Shown piece after piece: positions 8,753 to 16,555 of a stretch of 64,000 nt of DNA (positions are counted from its first letter, which is position 1; the number at the start of each line of letters is the position of its first letter). The stretch is from NCBI RefSeq assembly GCF_020166335.1, contig NZ_JAIUJR010000011.1, positions 28,233 through 92,232 of the forward strand, read 5' to 3'. Source of the stretch: Winogradskyella alexanderae (GTDB lineage Bacteria > Bacteroidota > Bacteroidia > Flavobacteriales > Flavobacteriaceae). A program made the position numbers and the translations under genes. Below the pieces are notes generated by a model. The model was not told the origin of the DNA, searched no databases, and saw only the letters and a program-made list of their open reading frames with translations.

Positions 8753-9541
8753 ATGAATATAAATATTTATCAAATAGACGCATTTACAAGTGAGGTTTTT
8801 GGCGGTAACTCGGCAGCCGTTTGTCCCTTAAAAGAATGGTTAGGTGATAACATATTACAAGATATTGCCATGGAGAACAACCTTTCTGAAACCGCATTTT
8901 ATGTAAAAGAAGGAAATCGATACAACATTAGATGGTTTACACCCACACTAGAGGTTGACTTGTGTGGCCACGCTACACTAGCAACTGCGTTTGTATTGTT
9001 CCATCTAGAAAATCATGAAGGAAATACCATTCATTTTTATTCTGAACATAGCGGTGAACTTACGGTTACGAAGCAAGGAGACTTGCTTACCCTTAACTTT
9101 CCAGAAGATTTAACGGAAGAGATAGAGCTATCACAAGATATGCTCGATGCCTTTGACCTTAATCCTGTAGAAGCGTATAAAGGTAAATCAGACCTGCTTT
9201 TAGTATATGAACATGAAAATGATATTAAGAACTTAAAGCCATATTTCGATAAAGTCGGAAAGCTCGACTGTCGTGGCGTGATTGTCTCGGCAAGAGGAGA
9301 TACAGTTGATTTTGTGTCTAGATTTTTCACGCCACAATGTGGTATTAATGAAGATCCAGTAACAGGTTCAGCACATACAACCTTAACGCCCTTCTGGTCA
9401 AAAAAACTAGGTAAATTAGAAATGACCGCCATACAACTGTCAGATAGAAGAGGTTATCTAAAATGCAAGTATGTAAAACCTAGAGTTGAAATAAGTGGAC
9501 ATGGTAAGCTTTATATGTCTGGAACTATAAATATAAAATAG
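8753..9541 (+). CDS. PhzF family isomerase/epimerase
   Basis: 262 residues from the ATG at 8753. The ORF opens 10 codons earlier, but the family starts close to MNINIYQIDAFT. The two-lobed diaminopimelate-epimerase fold is indicated by the N-lobe motif FGGNSAAVCPL, a candidate catalytic glutamate in NNLSETAF, DLCGHATLATA and the C-lobe motif NEDPVTGSAHTTL. PhzF relatives isomerise small metabolites. No phenazine genes are nearby, so the substrate is unknown. Confidence 0.92.
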   Translation: MNINIYQIDAFTSEVFGGNSAAVCPLKEWLGDNILQDIAMENNLSETAFYVKEGNRYNIRWFTPTLEVDLCGHATLATAFVLFHLENHEGNTIHFYSEHSGELTVTKQGDLLTLNFPEDLTEEIELSQDMLDAFDLNPVEAYKGKSDLLLVYEHENDIKNLKPYFDKVGKLDCRGVIVSARGDTVDFVSRFFTPQCGINEDPVTGSAHTTLTPFWSKKLGKLEMTAIQLSDRRGYLKCKYVKPRVEISGHGKLYMSGTINIK

Positions 9542-9645
9542 AAAAACTATCTTTAATAATGACTATATTTTCTATCGCCTTATCGGTTACAGTTGGTTGA
9601 AAAAACATGAATAAATTCTGTGCTATTAAAACTTCAAAATATACT

Positions 9646-10380
9646 ATGAGTAGAAGAATATTAATATTAATTAGTTTCGCCATAATTTACTGTGGTTGCT
9701 CAAAAGATGATACATCTGGTGATAATGAAACCATTTCTGACACCTGCAAAATCAAAAAAATTTCAGGTGATGTTTATGAGTTAGAATTTGTTTACAATCA
9801 AAACAAGATACTACAGATAAAACGAACAGTTGGTACCACTCAAACTTTTGATATCATTGGTATTTCTGTTGACTCTACTATAATTAATGAAAGTGGTACA
9901 AGTCAGCTGAATCCATTAGTCTCCATGAAATATAATGATCAAAGACTAGTTCAGTTAAATTACTATTACAATAGCGGTACTTACAACATTTATACATTTG
10001 AATACAATTCAAATAGAATAAGAGTAAAGCAAGACTTTTACGATGGTCTGCTATATAATATTCGTTTTGCTGATTATTATTATAATTCGAGTGGAAATAT
10101 TATCAATGTAAAGTATTACACTATAAATGATGACAACTCATCAGAATTGACAAATGATGTGACATACTCCTATGATGATCACAACAATCCGTGGAAAAAT
10201 ATCACGTTTCATACATTTTTCTTTTATGACCTTCCTGAACCAAGATTTTTTTCAAATAACAATGTGTTGAATGTAAACAGTAGCTTATATACTGACCAAA
10301 ATGAATATTCCTATAACGAGGACGGTTATACCGCAGAATGTATTAATCGAGAAGAATCTTATGAATATTTATGTGATTAA
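9646..10380 (+). CDS. Lipoprotein of unknown function
   Basis: About 244 residues from the ATG at 9646, with a basic n-region, a hydrophobic stretch (ILILISFAIIYCG) and a cysteine followed by SKDD, typical of flavobacterial lipoproteins. The mature part is rich in Tyr, Asn and Asp with recurring beta-strand patterns (YSYDDHNNPWKNI, YSYNEDGYTAECI) resembling YD-type or DUF4595-like repeats. It is probably anchored in the outer membrane. No partner is evident. Confidence 0.65.
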   Translation: MSRRILILISFAIIYCGCSKDDTSGDNETISDTCKIKKISGDVYELEFVYNQNKILQIKRTVGTTQTFDIIGISVDSTIINESGTSQLNPLVSMKYNDQRLVQLNYYYNSGTYNIYTFEYNSNRIRVKQDFYDGLLYNIRFADYYYNSSGNIINVKYYTINDDNSSELTNDVTYSYDDHNNPWKNITFHTFFFYDLPEPRFFSNNNVLNVNSSLYTDQNEYSYNEDGYTAECINREESYEYLCD

Positions 10381-10435
10381 TAATTATAGCAAAATATTGA
10401 GCAAGAATAAACTGGAAAAACTAAATGGACTTTAA

Positions 10436-10467
10436 TAAAAAAACCTCCTGGAATCATCTAGGAGGCT
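10436..10467 (-). terminator. Terminator of the TIGR01777 epimerase gene
   Basis: Read on the - strand, GCCTCCT and AGGAGG form a short stem followed by seven Ts. It lies just beyond the stop codon at 10498. Confidence 0.7.
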
Positions 10468-10497
10468 TGCCCTAACTTGAAATTCACTTAAACTAAA

Positions 10498-11403
10498 TCA
10501 CAACAACAAATCCTCCAATGCCGGTTTTAAATTTACATATTTGAAATAAAAGCCTTTGGTTTCAATTTTTTGAGAACTTACGCGTTGGCTTTCAAATAAC
10601 AAAATATGCATTTCACCCAGCACTAGTTTCATAACCACTTTAGGTATATTGGGCAAAATTAGAGGACGTTGCAATACCTTCGCAGCCATTTTTGTTAGCT
10701 CTTTATTTGTTACCGCATTTGGTGCAACCCCATTATATATTCCCTCTAATTTATTGTTTAAGGCATAAAGAAATATACCTGCGAGATCTTCAATATGAAT
10801 CCAGCTTTGCCACTGTTTACCACATCCAAAAGATGCTCCAGCACCTAATTTTATAGGTTTAACAATTTCTGCCAACGCACCACCTTTAGCTGACAATACT
10901 AATCCTATTCTTATTTTAGCAAGCTTGCAACCACATGCTGTAAAGCCGTCAACAGCAACTTCCCACTGCTCTACTACCTTTCCTAAAAACGAATCCGACT
11001 GCTCATCACTATCTTCTTCATAGTAGTTTGTAAAGCTTGATGGATAAATCCCAATTGCGCTAGCAGAAACAACGTAATCAATCTTATAATTATGAGTCTT
11101 AATAGTATCTTGAAGCAACCGAGCAGTTTTTGTGCGACTTTCTACTATTTCGTTTTTGTAAGAGGATGTCCAACGCTTAGAAATAGAAGCTCCTACTAAA
11201 TTAATTATAGCTGAAACGCCAGAAAAACATTTATGATCTATATAATTATCGTCCGGATTCCAATAAAATCCTTTATGATTTTTTTCGTTTGCTAATTTTG
11301 ATTTTGAAGTAGTTAGATAATGTACATTATATCCCTTGTCGTGACATTGTTTTACAATTTCCTTTCCAATTAATCCAGTCGCGCCTGTTACTAAAACGGT
11401 CAT
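10498..11403 (-). CDS. TIGR01777 family NAD(P)-dependent epimerase (YfcH-like)
   Basis: 301 residues of the extended SDR type. The Rossmann motif GATGLIGKEIV is at residues 7-17. The catalytic region has SASAIGIYPS, in which the usual Tyr is followed at distance by NYYEED, as in this subfamily. The C-terminal domain (about 245-300) is the DUF1731 segment with the IEDLAGIFLYAL and LQRPLILPNIPKVVMKLVLGEM motifs. The substrate is unknown. Confidence 0.9.
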   Translation of the reverse strand: MTVLVTGATGLIGKEIVKQCHDKGYNVHYLTTSKSKLANEKNHKGFYWNPDDNYIDHKCFSGVSAIINLVGASISKRWTSSYKNEIVESRTKTARLLQDTIKTHNYKIDYVVSASAIGIYPSSFTNYYEEDSDEQSDSFLGKVVEQWEVAVDGFTACGCKLAKIRIGLVLSAKGGALAEIVKPIKLGAGASFGCGKQWQSWIHIEDLAGIFLYALNNKLEGIYNGVAPNAVTNKELTKMAAKVLQRPLILPNIPKVVMKLVLGEMHILLFESQRVSSQKIETKGFYFKYVNLKPALEDLLL

Positions 11404-11482
11404 TTATCTTTTTTGGCAAAGATACTAAAGGCCATAACCGCTATAATGGAATTTAAATTGGATTTAACGTTTAGTCAACTGG

Positions 11483-11644
11483 TTCTGCTAAACAAGCATT
11501 TAGCTCACTATGCGCGCTGAATGGTACTTGCGCCTTTTCTGCTAAACAGGCATTTAGTTCACCATGCGCGCTGAATGTTACTTGCGCCTTTTCTGCTAAA
11601 CAGGCATTTAGCTCACTATGTTCGTTGAATGTTACTTGCGCCTT
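11483..11644. repeat. Three tandem 54-base repeats at the 3' end of mnmD
   Basis: Three consecutive 54-base copies begin at 11483, 11537 and 11591, with a partial fourth from 11645 inside mnmD. Copies differ at only a few positions. Each contains the sequence encoding the last mnmD codons and stop on the - strand, so the array looks like repeated duplication of the gene's 3' end and trailer. In another - strand frame the unit is open and encodes an 18-residue repeat (KAQVTFSAHGELNACLAE). Confidence 0.9.
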
Positions 11645-12318
11645 TTCAGCGCACGTAACATTTCACGTTTACCAGGAGGCCCAGGAAGTCGTTCTACCTC
11701 GAAACCAACAGTCTGCATAGCTCGCCTAACACTGCCCTTAGCTGCATACGTAACCAATACACCCTTTGGCTTTAATGATCTATACATAAGCTGAAAAATC
11801 TCTTCAGTCCATAATTCTGGCTGGACACGAGCACCGAAAGCGTCAAAATAGATTAGATCGTAAGTGCTTTCATCTTTTATGTCCTTAAAAAACTTCTTTT
11901 GTTTTTCTAATCTGAAATTATTGGATATTTGATGCGATACTTCCCAAGACGAATCGTGCATTTTTTTAAATGATGACCGATGTGATTCCGAAGTCAATTC
12001 AACATAGTTTAATTGCTCAATCTCCTGCCTGGAAACAGGATAGGCCTCTACACCAACATAATTGATATTTATCCGCTTTTTTTCGGCTTCAATTAAAGTC
12101 AGAAATGCATTTAATCCAGTACCAAATCCTATTTCTAGGATATTCATACTGGCAGATTGAATAGCCTCAATCTTTGAACAACAAAAAAGCAACCCATGTT
12201 TTATAAACACATGATTTGCTTCATTTATTGCTCCGTGAATGGAATGGTATTGCTCATTCCAATCTTCAATTTTTATAGTCTTAGAACCGTCTGAAGTTGT
12301 AATAATCCTTCGTTTCAA
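11632..12318 (-). CDS. mnmD: tRNA 5-methylaminomethyl-2-thiouridine methyltransferase MnmD
   Basis: 228 residues. The start is TTG at 12318, supported because the protein then begins MKRRIITTSDGSKTI, as relatives do. Features include DWNEQYHSIHGAINEANHVF, the SAM-binding motif ILEIGFGTGLNAFLT, the DLIYFDAFGARVQPELWT block and the C-terminal GPPGKREMLRA. It carries out the last methylation step of mnm5s2U34 in tRNA. The bifunctional MnmC of enterobacteria also has an oxidase domain, which is absent here. The last five codons lie in a 54-base repeat. Confidence 0.93.
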   Translation of the reverse strand: MKRRIITTSDGSKTIKIEDWNEQYHSIHGAINEANHVFIKHGLLFCCSKIEAIQSASMNILEIGFGTGLNAFLTLIEAEKKRININYVGVEAYPVSRQEIEQLNYVELTSESHRSSFKKMHDSSWEVSHQISNNFRLEKQKKFFKDIKDESTYDLIYFDAFGARVQPELWTEEIFQLMYRSLKPKGVLVTYAAKGSVRRAMQTVGFEVERLPGPPGKREMLRALKRRK

Positions 12319-12321
12319 GAC

Positions 12322-12780
12322 CTATTGAATCAACAATTTCTTAATCTTGGGTATAGGCCCTGTGCACTCTGTTTTATGACATGCCAAACAATTGTTAATG
12401 GCATCGTTATAACGCTCCTTTAAATCAACATTAGATAAGGTATCTGCAACCGATTGTTGTGCTTCAATAAAAACATTAACAAAGCTATTCCAGACAGGTG
12501 TTCTTCCGTGCCCATTGCTCATCTCTGCAGTATGCATTTTCATGAGATCCAAAGGCATTACCACAGGTGTTTCTCCTTTGATAATTTGTTGCTTTAATTG
12601 CACATTATAGGCGTACATAGCATTCATAAACGTAGCCATTTCAGAAGGTGTGTACATCTCATATTCAACCTTCTTTTCAACGGTTTTTTGCTCAACCTTT
12701 TCTTGTTCTTTACAACTTTGAAAAGCGAAAACTAAAACACCAAAAATCAAAACAATCCTACTGTTGCAAAAGTACGCCAT
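12322..12780 (-). CDS. Lipoprotein with c-type heme motif
   Basis: 152 residues. An N-terminal hydrophobic segment ends at a lipobox-like FQSC (Cys about residue 23). The mature part is helical, and a CLACH motif near residue 136 matches CxxCH heme attachment, followed by KTECTGPIPKI. It is likely a small periplasmic cytochrome-like protein facing the envelope. It overlaps the upstream DUF4920 gene by 23 bases and sits 3 bases before mnmD, so the three appear co-transcribed. Confidence 0.72.
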   Translation of the reverse strand: MAYFCNSRIVLIFGVLVFAFQSCKEQEKVEQKTVEKKVEYEMYTPSEMATFMNAMYAYNVQLKQQIIKGETPVVMPLDLMKMHTAEMSNGHGRTPVWNSFVNVFIEAQQSVADTLSNVDLKERYNDAINNCLACHKTECTGPIPKIKKLLIQ

Positions 12781-13261
12781 CAGCTAAAAAATGATATTCA
12801 AATTTAGGAGCGGTAATTGCCTCAATTTCTTCTTTAGACTTTCCGGCATCTTCTGCATAATGTCTTAACTCATCAACAGAAGTTTCTGCAACATAAGCTT
12901 TTCCATTAATTACAACGTCACCTTCTGCATTAAGTGGCATAAAGAAGCCATAATCCTTAAACTTAACCATGATTGTTTCATCATTGCCAGCATCTAATGT
13001 CATCCAACACCCTTTTTTAGAACAAACCTCTACAATCTTCCCTTTCATTTTTGCATTTACAGTATCACCAGCCTTTAAACCTTTGTAATGTTCCATCATA
13101 CGGTCAGTTGTTAAGGCATCATTATCGTTGATTTCCATTCCAAATGAAGCATAGGCCAATTCTTTAGTTTGCGTCTCTACTTCTGCTGCAGCAGTTTTAG
13201 TTTCGTTTTTACATGAAATTACAGCTATACTTAATACGAAAACCCAGATTAATTTTTTCAT
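12758..13261 (-). CDS. DUF4920 domain lipoprotein
   Basis: 167 residues from the ATG at 13261, which gives a proper lipoprotein signal (KKLIWVFVLSIAVISC). The mature protein contains the OB-like DUF4920 domain with VNAKMKGKIVEVCSKKGCWM and ETIMVKFKDYGFFMPL, a pattern found in Bacteroidota periplasmic proteins with conserved Cys-Ser-x-x-Gly-Cys. It is first in a - strand operon with the heme-motif lipoprotein and mnmD. Function is unknown. Confidence 0.85.
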   Translation of the reverse strand: MKKLIWVFVLSIAVISCKNETKTAAAEVETQTKELAYASFGMEINDNDALTTDRMMEHYKGLKAGDTVNAKMKGKIVEVCSKKGCWMTLDAGNDETIMVKFKDYGFFMPLNAEGDVVINGKAYVAETSVDELRHYAEDAGKSKEEIEAITAPKFEYHFLADGVLLQQ

Positions 13262-13380
13262 TTTATTTCTATTTAATTGATTTCTATCGAGGTGCAAATT
13301 TACAAAATTAAAGGATATTTTACCTTTTTTTAACGGTAATGATTCCGTATTTTTGCCACCGGAAAAGGAGAGAAATAGCT

Positions 13381-14445
13381 ATGGAATATACTGAAGAAAT
13401 ACTTGTAGAAAGAGCAACAAACACAAAAATCCATGATGTCGATTTTTCAAATTTGGCATTTGGTAAAATCTTCTCGGATCATATGTTTGTTTGCGATTAT
13501 GAAGGTGGTAAATGGCAACAACCTAAAATTGTACCTTACCAGCCCTTTTCGTTAGAGCCTGCTGCAAAGATTTTTCACTATGGCCAATCAATTTTTGAAG
13601 GCATGAAAGCCTATAGAGACGCTGATGGCAGTGTTTTTCTATTTAGACCAATGGATAACTGCAAGCGAATGAATATTTCTGCTAAGCGCCTTGCCATGCC
13701 AGAAATTCCTGAGGATTATTTCATGAACGGGCTTAAGGAACTCCTTAAGATTGAAAAAGACTGGATTCCTACTGCTGAAGGTAGTGCTCTTTACATAAGA
13801 CCTTTCATGTTTGCTACGGGTCACGGCTTCCACGCTTCGCCTGCTGATACCTATAAATTTGTTATCGCTTTTGCACCATCTGGACCTTATTTTACTGGTA
13901 AGGTTAACGTGCTTATTGAAGAAAAATATTCAAGAGCTGCAAACGGCGGTGTTGGTTATGCCAAAGCTGGCGGGAACTATGCGGGCCAATTTTACCCTAC
14001 ACATTTAGCTAAGGAAAGAGGTTACCACCAAGTTATTTGGACTGATGATACAACCCACGAATATATTGAAGAGGCTGGAGCAATGAATATATTTGTTCGT
14101 ATTAATGATACGTTATTAACAGTACCAACTAGCGAACGAATTTTAGATGGCGTAACCCGAAAAAGTATTCTTAAAATCGCCGAAGACGAAGGTATTGCTG
14201 TTGAGGTGCGTAAAATAAAAGTTGCCGAATTAATTGAGGCTGCAGAAAACGGTTCGCTTATGGAACTTTTTGGTGCGGGAACAGCTGCAGTTGTTTCACA
14301 GATTTCTGCTTTTGGATACAAAGGCAAAGACTATAAATTACCAGAACTAAAGGATACTTTTGGCGCTAGACTTAAAAAGCGCATAACAGATATACAAACC
14401 AATAAGATTGAAGACCCTTTTGGCTGGCGCGTAAAGGTTTGCTAA
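13381..14445 (+). CDS. ilvE: Branched-chain amino acid aminotransferase
   Basis: 354 residues from the ATG at 13381, preceded by AGGAG at good distance; the ORF opens 14 codons earlier. It is a fold-type IV PLP enzyme: the Schiff-base lysine is in VGYAKAGGNYAGQ, with FHYGQSIFEGMKAYR, EAGAMNIFV and the phosphate-binding GAGTAAVVS turn. It interconverts Leu, Ile and Val with their 2-oxo acids in the cytoplasm. Confidence 0.95.
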   Translation: MEYTEEILVERATNTKIHDVDFSNLAFGKIFSDHMFVCDYEGGKWQQPKIVPYQPFSLEPAAKIFHYGQSIFEGMKAYRDADGSVFLFRPMDNCKRMNISAKRLAMPEIPEDYFMNGLKELLKIEKDWIPTAEGSALYIRPFMFATGHGFHASPADTYKFVIAFAPSGPYFTGKVNVLIEEKYSRAANGGVGYAKAGGNYAGQFYPTHLAKERGYHQVIWTDDTTHEYIEEAGAMNIFVRINDTLLTVPTSERILDGVTRKSILKIAEDEGIAVEVRKIKVAELIEAAENGSLMELFGAGTAAVVSQISAFGYKGKDYKLPELKDTFGARLKKRITDIQTNKIEDPFGWRVKVC

Positions 14446-14449
14446 TAAT

Positions 14450-14836
14450 TTAGTTTTCGAGAATTTCTTTTATATGTGGCTTAAAATAGTTTGGCCCTTT
14501 TAGAACCTTTCCGTCTTCGCGGTAAATAGGTTCCCCGTTTTCGCCGAGCTTGCTCATATTGCTGCGTTGTATTTCGTCAAAAACCTCTTCAATTTTATAC
14601 TGTAGGCCGTGCTCAATTATGGTACCGCATAAAATGTAAAGCATATCACCAAGTGCATCTGCTACCTCAATCAAATCACCGTCATTTGCTGCCTCTAAAT
14701 ACTCTTCGTTTTCCTCACGCATTAGTTTATAGCGCAACATATTTTTTTCAATTCCTAAGTTTGCTTTTGGTGTTTCTCTGTGTCCAATTTTAAAAGCGGT
14801 ATGAAAAGCTTTTACAGCATTGATTTTATCTTGCAT
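14450..14836 (-). CDS. MazG-like / PRA-PH type nucleotide pyrophosphohydrolase
   Basis: 128 residues, all helical. It has the metal-binding EENEEYLEA motif (about 41-49) and EVADALGDMLYIL (about 57-69), the ExxE...ExxD pattern of the all-alpha NTP pyrophosphatase superfamily. It probably hydrolyses a nucleoside triphosphate or related compound for housecleaning. It is convergent with ilvE, with a 4-base gap. Confidence 0.88.
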   Translation of the reverse strand: MQDKINAVKAFHTAFKIGHRETPKANLGIEKNMLRYKLMREENEEYLEAANDGDLIEVADALGDMLYILCGTIIEHGLQYKIEEVFDEIQRSNMSKLGENGEPIYREDGKVLKGPNYFKPHIKEILEN

Positions 14837-14888
14837 AGTAGTTGGTTTATATTTGGCTTAAGTATTATTTTTGTATAAAAATAAGCAG

Positions 14889-15074
14889 ATGTTTAGTACT
14901 GGTCAATTGATTTTTGGAATATTATTTTTTATAGCATTTGTTATTGTTATTGCATATCAATACCGGAAAGATCTTCCCCTTCATAAAAGATATTATAAAG
15001 GCACTGTTTGGATCTTAATTGCCTTTATTAGTTTTATTGGACTTATTGCGGCGGTTAAGTTTATTTTTATGTAG
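14889..15074 (+). CDS. Small two-helix membrane protein
   Basis: 61 residues from the ATG at 14889; an in-frame TTG lies 18 bases upstream. Two hydrophobic helices (GQLIFGILFFIAFVIVIAY and WILIAFISFIGLIAAVKF) flank a basic loop with RKDLPLHKRYYKGT. The same layout is common in small flavobacterial proteins. Function is unknown. Confidence 0.75.
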   Translation: MFSTGQLIFGILFFIAFVIVIAYQYRKDLPLHKRYYKGTVWILIAFISFIGLIAAVKFIFM

Positions 15075-15148
15075 ATAAACGATTATTATTTCAACTTCTG
15101 AAATAATTCCTACATTGCCTAGCTTTGAAATCAATGTTATAAAAACTT

Positions 15149-16465
15149 ATGAAAAATATATTTCTATCAATCATTGGAATATTCTCATGTTCCCTTGTGA
15201 TTTTTAGCCAAAGCTATACTGGGCATACAGTGGATAATTTCGCGGGCATTCATGGAGTTATTTACAATCCGGCAAATGTGGTAGCCTCAAATCTCAGAGC
15301 AGATATTAATTTAATTTCGACTAGCGTACTAATTGATAATGACTATTTGGGATTGGGTATAGGTAATATTGCGGATATTGGGGATGAATTTGATGATAGC
15401 CTGGAACGATTTAAAAGCGATGCAAATAATTTCAATATTAACGCAGATATCCTTGGTCCCTCATTCATGTTTAATTTGAACAAAAAAAACAGTATAGCCT
15501 TTACATCAAGGGTTCGAGTCATGTCAAATATCAATAATATTAACGGTGAGCTTTTTGAGACAATTGCCGATGATTTTGGTGATGAGGATGATTTTGACTT
15601 TGACAACCAAAATTTTGTTGGTACAGCACACGCTTGGGCAGAGATCTGTTTATCATATGGTAGAATTTTGATAAGCAAACCCAAACATTTATTAACTGGA
15701 GGAGTAACAGTTAAATATTTACAAGGAGCAGGCGGTGCATTTACTAAAGCGAATAGTTTAGAGGGTAACTATAATGGGTCTACTGAGTTATTGCAATCAA
15801 ATGGCTTGCTCACCTATGGTACATCTAGTGATTTTGACCTGGATGATATCGAGTTTGATAACTTAACGGCTGGTTTTGGTTTAGATATAGGGTTTGTTTA
15901 TGAGTGGCATCCTAACCGAAAAGATGAAGAAACGCGGTACTTTCAAGACCCTTATAAACTAAAAATTGGTGTATCAATCACAGATATCGGATCCATAAAT
16001 TATGATAATGGCGAAGTTACGACATATGACATGAATAATACAGTTGATACATCCACATATGAAGATGACCTTCAAGAATTTTTGGATAACAATTATGATA
16101 GTACAATACAAAGCCAGAGTACAAGTTTTCAACTACCAACCGCACTTCATCTTTTATTAGACTACAGATTGGCCAAAAAATGGCTTATTAGCGCACAGGC
16201 TGACTTATCTGTGGTTGCCACTGATGAGCAATTAAATAATGCCATTTCTAATACGATTACCTTAATGCCAAGATTTGAGAGCAAATGGTTTAGTCTTTAT
16301 GCACCTGTGAGTTTAAGGCAATATGGTGGCTTTAATGCTGGTGCCGGTCTACGTTTTGGACCTTTAAGTATTGGCTCTGGTTCAATTCTGAGTAATCTTT
16401 TATCAGACTCGACACAATCAGCTGATGTGTTTTTTGGTCTTAAAATTCCTTTGTACAGAAAATAA
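15149..16465 (+). CDS. DUF5723 family outer-membrane protein
   Basis: 438 residues with a cleavable signal peptide (about 1-21, ending FSQSY). The HTVDNFAGIHGVIYNPANVVAS block is typical of DUF5723. A long beta-barrel-like region follows, rich in aromatic strand ends and acidic loops. Predicted location is the outer membrane. Function is unknown. It is monocistronic, with a shared terminator downstream. Confidence 0.85.
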   Translation: MKNIFLSIIGIFSCSLVIFSQSYTGHTVDNFAGIHGVIYNPANVVASNLRADINLISTSVLIDNDYLGLGIGNIADIGDEFDDSLERFKSDANNFNINADILGPSFMFNLNKKNSIAFTSRVRVMSNINNINGELFETIADDFGDEDDFDFDNQNFVGTAHAWAEICLSYGRILISKPKHLLTGGVTVKYLQGAGGAFTKANSLEGNYNGSTELLQSNGLLTYGTSSDFDLDDIEFDNLTAGFGLDIGFVYEWHPNRKDEETRYFQDPYKLKIGVSITDIGSINYDNGEVTTYDMNNTVDTSTYEDDLQEFLDNNYDSTIQSQSTSFQLPTALHLLLDYRLAKKWLISAQADLSVVATDEQLNNAISNTITLMPRFESKWFSLYAPVSLRQYGGFNAGAGLRFGPLSIGSGSILSNLLSDSTQSADVFFGLKIPLYRK

Positions 16466-16504
16466 ATTTCAATTCTATAATTATAAGACTTCCATTTTAT
16501 GGAA

Positions 16505-16537
16505 TAAAAAAAGCAACCATAATGGTTGCTTTTTTTA
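16505..16537. terminator. Bidirectional terminator
   Basis: A perfect stem AAGCAACCAT / ATGGTTGCTT with A-runs and T-runs on either side serves the convergent genes ending at 16465 (+) and 16556 (-). Confidence 0.88.
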
Positions 16538-16555
16538 TTGTAATGATTCCATATG

